Shown here piece by piece: positions 59,151-64,000 of a stretch of DNA of 64,000 nucleotides. Under the pieces are notes generated by a model. That model did no database searches, was not told where the DNA came from, and worked only from the letters and a program-made list of their open reading frames with translations. Both the position numbers and the translations under genes were made by a program. The stretch covers positions 558,001 through 622,000 of the forward strand of contig JACGCN010000008.1 in assembly GCA_014905825.1 (NCBI GenBank). The letters are read 5' to 3'. The stretch's first letter is position 1. Each line of letters starts with the position of its first letter. Origin of the DNA: Lyophyllum atratum (lineage: Eukaryota > Basidiomycota > Agaricomycetes > Agaricales > Lyophyllaceae).

Positions 59151-60553
59151 TCAGCAGTTGTAGTGCTTGTAGATGGACAGGCCCATGCACTGTGAACGAG
59201 GGATAATGTGAGCATGACGCTGAAGATCTTGAAGCTGCAAACTGACCCTGTAGTTGTCGGCGTTGTTACGCTTATCCGCAACTGAAAGACCTGCAGCGAC
59301 AGAGCATCCGTAGCCGAGATCGGAGGTGCCAGACGTTGCGTGCGAGAGCTAGGCAGAAACGACTGTAAATAAATTGCCCACGGGGAAGAAAACAACATAT
59401 ATGTACCTCATGCAGGATGACGCCACCCCTGCTCGAAATGGTAGAGTCGAAGCCATCTAAGGATGACTCGTCAGTCACGCGCCACATGAGAGATGGAGCA
59501 ACGGCCTCTGACCAGTGCAAACGCTTGGAGTAGGCTTGACGACAGTGAAGAAGATGTCGCATGTATAAATCTATAATATATCAAGTCAGCAAGTTAGCTC
59601 GAGGCTACTAGATCTGCCGACTCACATCACTGCTAACGATCTGGCCGTTGCTGGTACCGACCAAGGTGTATGCAATCACGCCGCCACTGCCGCCACAGAT
59701 CCCTGCAGGGTCGGTGCAGCCGATGCTATACAGACAGCAAGGTCAATATATTTGCGAAAACTGAGTGGGGAATCAGTGTATACATTCTAGTCCCAGAGCT
59801 AGCAAGATCGCCAGCAATGATATCGTGCCTGTACCAGATATCGTCCTGGGAGTTTCCGCCAAAGTAGGAATTGTATTCCGCCGAATTGGGATGGGTCCTG
59901 ATGTCAGATGCGGCACCACCAGCCAGCGAGCGAGCATAGGTAAGCGAGTCCCTGAGGACCTGAAGCCTCCCACCATCGGCGCATTGGGGGGTCGAAAGTC
60001 TGGGGTAGAGTTGTTCGCGCTTCTGCACGTCGTCGGTGACTTCGACTTGAATAGCAGGCGTCTTGACAACTAATGCTGGCTGATCTACGCCGGTTTGGAA
60101 GAGGTTGTTAGGGGCGAACGAGAATGTCCCAGTGCCCGAATGCGCGAAGTCATACAGGGAGCCAAAGCCAGTGTGGTTGACTGCAATAGAGGAGCCGGCA
60201 GGAATGGTCCTGTAGACACCCTCGGCGGAGAAGTCATAGGTGGCCTATAACTAACACATGAGTACCTTGATAGGTAGAGGTGGATATAAAGCACGAACCC
60301 TGATGCCGGAAAACACGACGTTTTCGGCGCCTTTGCTGACGCTGAAGGACTTGGTGGCGGTGGGGTCGAGAATGTTGTTCTTGGCGATGACGCGGATGTC
60401 TTTGTCGGTGGGGTTGGTTACGACGGCAGAAATGACGATGTCGTCAACAGATTTGACCGACGAAGAAACAGCCTTAAGAGAGACTTTGAGGTCGCCAGCC
60501 GAGAGACCCAGAGCGAGCGTAGCGAGGCTGAGGAGGAGTGCAGATCGAAACAT
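59151..60553 (-). CDS. M35 (deuterolysin/peptidyl-Lys type) metalloendopeptidase, copy 1
   Basis: A secreted zinc protease. The ATG at 60553 begins MFRSALLLSLATLALGLSAG, a signal peptide, then the propeptide beta domain (DLKVSLKAVSSSVKSVDDIV, VAVNHTGFGSLYDFAHSG-like blocks). The catalytic part has STPQCADGGRLQVLRDSL, SYFGGNSQDDIWYRHDIIAG, IGCTDPAGICGGSGGVIAYT, and GGVILHE joined across an intron to LSHATSGTSDLGYGCSVAAG. HELSH plus GTSDLGYG is the aspzincin HExxH...GTxDxxYG signature, so zinc binding is intact. The end is YRCMGLSIYKHYNC. About six short introns are needed. It shares gene structure and a TATA element with the copy at 62448. Confidence 0.92.
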
Positions 60554-62447
60554 GGCGAAGAATTACTGTGAACAGAAGTGAACTCTGTAGTTTACGATGG
60601 CGAACAGGCCCTCTTATACGTTCCAGAGTTGCGTACATGTTCTGGGAACCATATGGGCACTTTCTAGGCAATCAAGGGGTGACATAGGCATGGGACTGGT
60701 GAGTCCGCGGTGTTTGAGAGCTTGTGGCCTGTTCTCTTGCCGTCGCACCTTTCTCTACATAACCTACGTTTTCTGTCTGACATAATATGTCAGAACTGAT
60801 CGTGCCATGAGGGGCATGCTGTGCCTGGCGCGCCTGTGTGGTGAACCAGGGTGAACCCTTGAGAGGAACGCATAACAAAGTTGGGACCAGAGTAAGAACT
60901 GTCAGGAACCCCGACAACCAACCAAAAGGCCTGATCCGGGTCCGGGCACAGACCCCGCACAAGTTCTCGGGGGTGTCTTAAACGAGTGGGAACGGGTGGA
61001 ATTTGGCCAGATACCTGATCCAAAAGTCGAGCAACGAAGATGGTATGCCTCGTCCAAGCCCTGGCATTATAATCGTCAGATGGAAATGTGCCAAAGCATA
61101 TCAAGATTCCTGTTTAGACTGGATCAGCCTTCTGCTTGTTGGGCGTAACGCCCACCCTCATGCATCATGACGCATCGAATCCCACCGTTCTTCACAGGCT
61201 CGGTCTTTCCCCGCCAGCAGCGACAATCAGAATTTGCATTCAATTTTGCTCCTAATCGTTGCGCTGCGGATCAAGCCGCAAAAAGATTCCAACATAGTCG
61301 TAATGAAGATATCGCGAAGAGAGAAATCGCTCACCCATAAATTAGATCCTGTAATGTTGCAGAGAACGTCCATTTGCGCCCTCCTGCGTAAAGGGATCAG
61401 CAGATACGTTTCGGTTAGTATATCCAGCAACGAGCGGCCTTGATCTTGCCTTGATCGATCGATCAAGGTTGCGGGCGGCTTCAGGGGGCTTCCTTTTTGA
61501 TGGACGGCAGTATGTTCTTGAGATCCCGCGCTTAAAACTCACGAAGTCAACGACTTGAACAAGTCACATCAAGCAACTGGTCTCATATGAGATGGAAGGT
61601 ACTTAGAAGACTCACAGCTAGTCATCAGAGCGTCGCATGGACAGGTGCTCGCTTCGAACGTGTGTGAACCCCTTTAAGGACTATGATGGCAGACAATTCG
61701 AAGTTGGGCATGACAGGACATGACTTCAGAAGGAGTGTAGGATGGACCACTTAGTAGCATGGGGACTCGGCGTCAGTGGCGGGGGAGGTCTGGTCGCTGG
61801 GTTGGCTGAAGCGAGAATTCGTCCTTGCGCTCCCATCAAGGATTCGGAAGCGCTCATGATCAAAGAGAGCATACATAGGACTCAAAGTCCCAGGTCAAGT
61901 GATGATGAACGTGAACAGCGAATGCCATTAAACCCGATATATGCAATGGAAATGCGCATGTCGCATGCGTGGGTCGGTACGTGTATGGATTTGAGAATAG
62001 GATAGCAACCCGCGGTGTTATGTGCCAGATTCCTGTTTGAAGGCCGCTTTTTCCCTCGTTCCATCTTCAAGGGCTGCTTATGGGAGGTTTTAACCCGCCA
62101 TGCTTCTGAAGGGTGCACGATTACTTCTCTAATGGATGGACAGTAGGAACCTGATTCTCAAGCAATTGAGTAAATTATCAGCAAACCGCTTTCGAAGATA
62201 CAGTATATAGATAGGAGCGGATGTGTGATAGAGTTATGTTGCGACTCATTTGATTGCACGGTTGGGAACATAGTGAGAAAGTGTGCACAAGGACCAATCC
62301 TTCCGTCAGGTGACGGCGGAGGCTAGATTTTCTATTCGCAAAGAGAAGTACACGGAGATTTATTCACCCAATGATAGCCATAAAGAGATGGAGACGGAAG
62401 CCCGAGCGTAACATTTCGTGATCTAGAGGTATGCGTAGCTATGGCTC
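60554..62447. other. long intergenic region between two M35 genes
   Basis: About 1.9 kb. Short frames on both strands have no family match. A perfect 20 bp palindrome lies at 61449-61468. The first 70 bp hold the promoter of M35 copy 1. Confidence 0.5.
60613..60618 (-). promoter_or_regulatory. TATA box of M35 copy 1
   Basis: TATAAG on the minus strand, 60 bp before the ATG at 60553. The context aacgtataa is shared with the other M35 promoter. Confidence 0.6.
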
Positions 62448-63866
62448 TTAGCAGTTGTAGTGCTTGTAGATAGCTGAGCCCATGCACTGTGAGCGACCGC
62501 GATGTCAATATTCGTACAGAGAAGATGGAATGCGGAAACATACTCTATAGTTATCGGCGTTGTTTAGCTTGTCGGAAGTCGAGAGCCCTGCAGTTACAGA
62601 GCAGCCATAACCGAGATCGGAGGTACCCGAGGTCGCGTGTGAGAGCTGTAAGGGAGTCGTGATGAATGTGCTGAGGACGATAGATAAGAAAGAAAGCAAG
62701 TACCTCGTGCAGGATAACACCGGCCTTGCTGGAGGTTGTGGAGTCAAAGCCATCTGAAGCAAAGGGTCAATCATGATAATCTACAACAGCTGAGCAGTTT
62801 AGCAATACCTGTGCAGATTCTCGGCGTATCCGAGACGGCTGTGAAGAAGATGGGACATGTGTAGATCTAAAATCACCTCATTCAATCACGACGAATTAGT
62901 AGGTTTCTTGGGGAGATGACGCACGTCGCTGCTGACGATCTGGCCGTTACTGGTGCCGACAAGGGTGTATGCAATTACACCGCCGGTCCCGCCGCAGATC
63001 GCCGCGGGGTCTGTGCACCCGATGCTAAAGCAACGAGAGAGATCAACAGGATATTCCAGAATGTCACGATGCAAGAACGCAGGTGACATACATTCGCGTC
63101 CCAGAGCTCGACAGGTCGCCTGCAATAATGTCCATTCGGTACCAGATGGTGTCCTGGGAGTTTCCAGCGAAGTAGGTATTGAATTCAGACGACGTCGGGT
63201 GGGTCCTAATGTCCGATGCGGCACCGCCGGCCATTGCGCGGGCACCAGCGAGGGAGTCGCTGATAACTGCTTGTTTGCCACCGTCTGAACACTGAGGTGT
63301 AGAAAGGGAAGGGGCAAGAAGCAAACGCTTCTGGACATCGTCGGTGACTTTAACAGTCACAGCTGGAGCATCAACGATCAAAGCAGGAGCGTCGGGGCCT
63401 GTTTGAAAGATGTTGTTGGCGACGAAGCTGAACGCGCCAGTGCCAGAGTGTTCAAAGTCGTAGAGTGCGCCAATATCAGTGTGGTTCACAGCAACAGAGG
63501 AGCGTGCAGGGATCGTTGTGTAGATTCCCTCTGCGGTGAGGTCAAAAGTTGCCTGGGGTAGGTGAATGAGTAAGCACGAGCTGTAATAAAACAGAAACGA
63601 AGCCAACGAACCCGGATACCGGTGAACAGAACGTCTTGGTCGTTTTTCCTGACAGCGAAGGATTTGGTCGCTGAGGTGTCAAGAATGTTGTTCTTAGCAA
63701 TGACACGGATGTCCTTGTTAGTGGGGTTGGAGACGACGGCAGAAATGATGATGTCGTCGATAGAGGATACCGATGACGAGACCGCATTGAGGGTGACTTT
63801 GAGATCACCAGATGAGAGGCCGAGAGCCAACGTAGCAAGGCTGAGCAGAAGAGTGGCGCGGAACAT
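62448..63866 (-). CDS. M35 metalloendopeptidase, copy 2
   Basis: Paralogue of the gene at 59151, same strand, about 1.9 kb away. The ATG at 63866 gives the signal peptide MFRATLLLSLATLALGLSSG, then GDLKVTLNAVSSSVSSIDDI, TFDLTAEGIYTTIPARSSVA, VNHTDIGALYDFEHSG and the catalytic domain PQCSDGGKQAVISDSLAGAR, TYFAGNSQDTIWYRMDIIAG. The zinc motif is again split by an intron: GVILHE | LSHATSGTSDLGYG. The C-terminus is NADNYRCMGSAIYKHYNC. Cys and intron positions match copy 1. Intact. Together with the pseudogene at 53360 it forms a small local M35 family. Confidence 0.92.
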
Positions 63867-64000
63867 AATGAAGCAGGAGCAGGTGAAGAATGCAGCAGTG
63901 GTGGTTGCTGGAGATTAAGGTAGACCGTGGTCCCTTTTTATACGTTATGGAACGTACAAGAGCTCTGGAAGCCACATGGATGCTTATGACCTAAAGGAAG
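63867..64000 (-). promoter_or_regulatory. promoter of M35 copy 2 with TATA box
   Basis: TATAAAA on the minus strand at 63936-63942, 70 bp before the ATG at 63866, in the context aacgtataaaaagg. The rest of the window end shows no gene. Confidence 0.6.

Overview
The window looks like nuclear DNA of a basidiomycete fungus, most likely an Agaricomycete. Genes are dense and lie on both strands. Most are broken by many short GT-AG introns of about 45-65 nt. The protein families fit: GH16 and GH51 carbohydrate-active enzymes with signal peptides, M35 metalloendopeptidases, a large-insert G-alpha, SRPK-like kinases, and long low-complexity Pro/Ser proteins. Exon joins were worked out by hand from splice signals, reading phase and family motifs; no alignment or gene finder was run.

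Layout. 0-4 kb: on the minus strand, ATP synthase subunit K (very small exons), a secreted GH16 glucanase-like enzyme and a TPMT/HOL-type methyltransferase. 4.7-6.9 kb: a Pro/Ser-rich conserved protein (+). 7.2-16.6 kb, all minus: a long gene with seven CCCH fingers, RRM-like modules and an RBR ubiquitin ligase; a metallo-beta-lactamase-fold enzyme; and a KAR5-like nuclear fusion protein. 16.9-23.6 kb: a GTT1-like glutathione transferase (+), a conserved coiled-coil protein (-), and S-adenosylhomocysteinase (+) with a CACGTG box upstream. 24-36.3 kb, all plus: a conserved protein of unknown function, a NADAR/YbiA-type protein, a LARP1/Sro9-type La-motif protein that also has two CCHC zinc knuckles, a divergent G-alpha subunit and a PMP3-type membrane proteolipid. 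36.5-40.0 kb: a GH51 alpha-L-arabinofuranosidase (-).

40-48 kb is a young segmental-duplication cluster. It holds two alpha-carbonic anhydrases in opposite orientation, a third internally deleted copy, a tandem pair of SRPK-like kinases, an inverted copy of the 5' end of the next gene, and a local inverted repeat. 47.9-53.3 kb: a large acidic protein and a paraoxonase/arylesterase-like enzyme (both +). 53.3-63.9 kb: an M35 peptidase pseudogene, a minisatellite with a repeat of about 185-193 bp, an orphan single-exon gene, an aldo/keto reductase remnant and two intact M35 peptidases.

Functional links are modest. AHCY would recycle the SAH made by SAM-dependent enzymes such as the methyltransferase at 3.1 kb. 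GH16, GH51, M35 and the alpha-carbonic anhydrases are secreted enzymes suited to life on plant matter. I saw no convincing new defence or biosynthetic system. The most unusual items are the CCCH-RRM-RBR protein, the zinc-knuckle LARP, and the duplication cluster. Five apparent single-base insertions in two neighbouring genes (8.5-13.3 kb) may be assembly errors.
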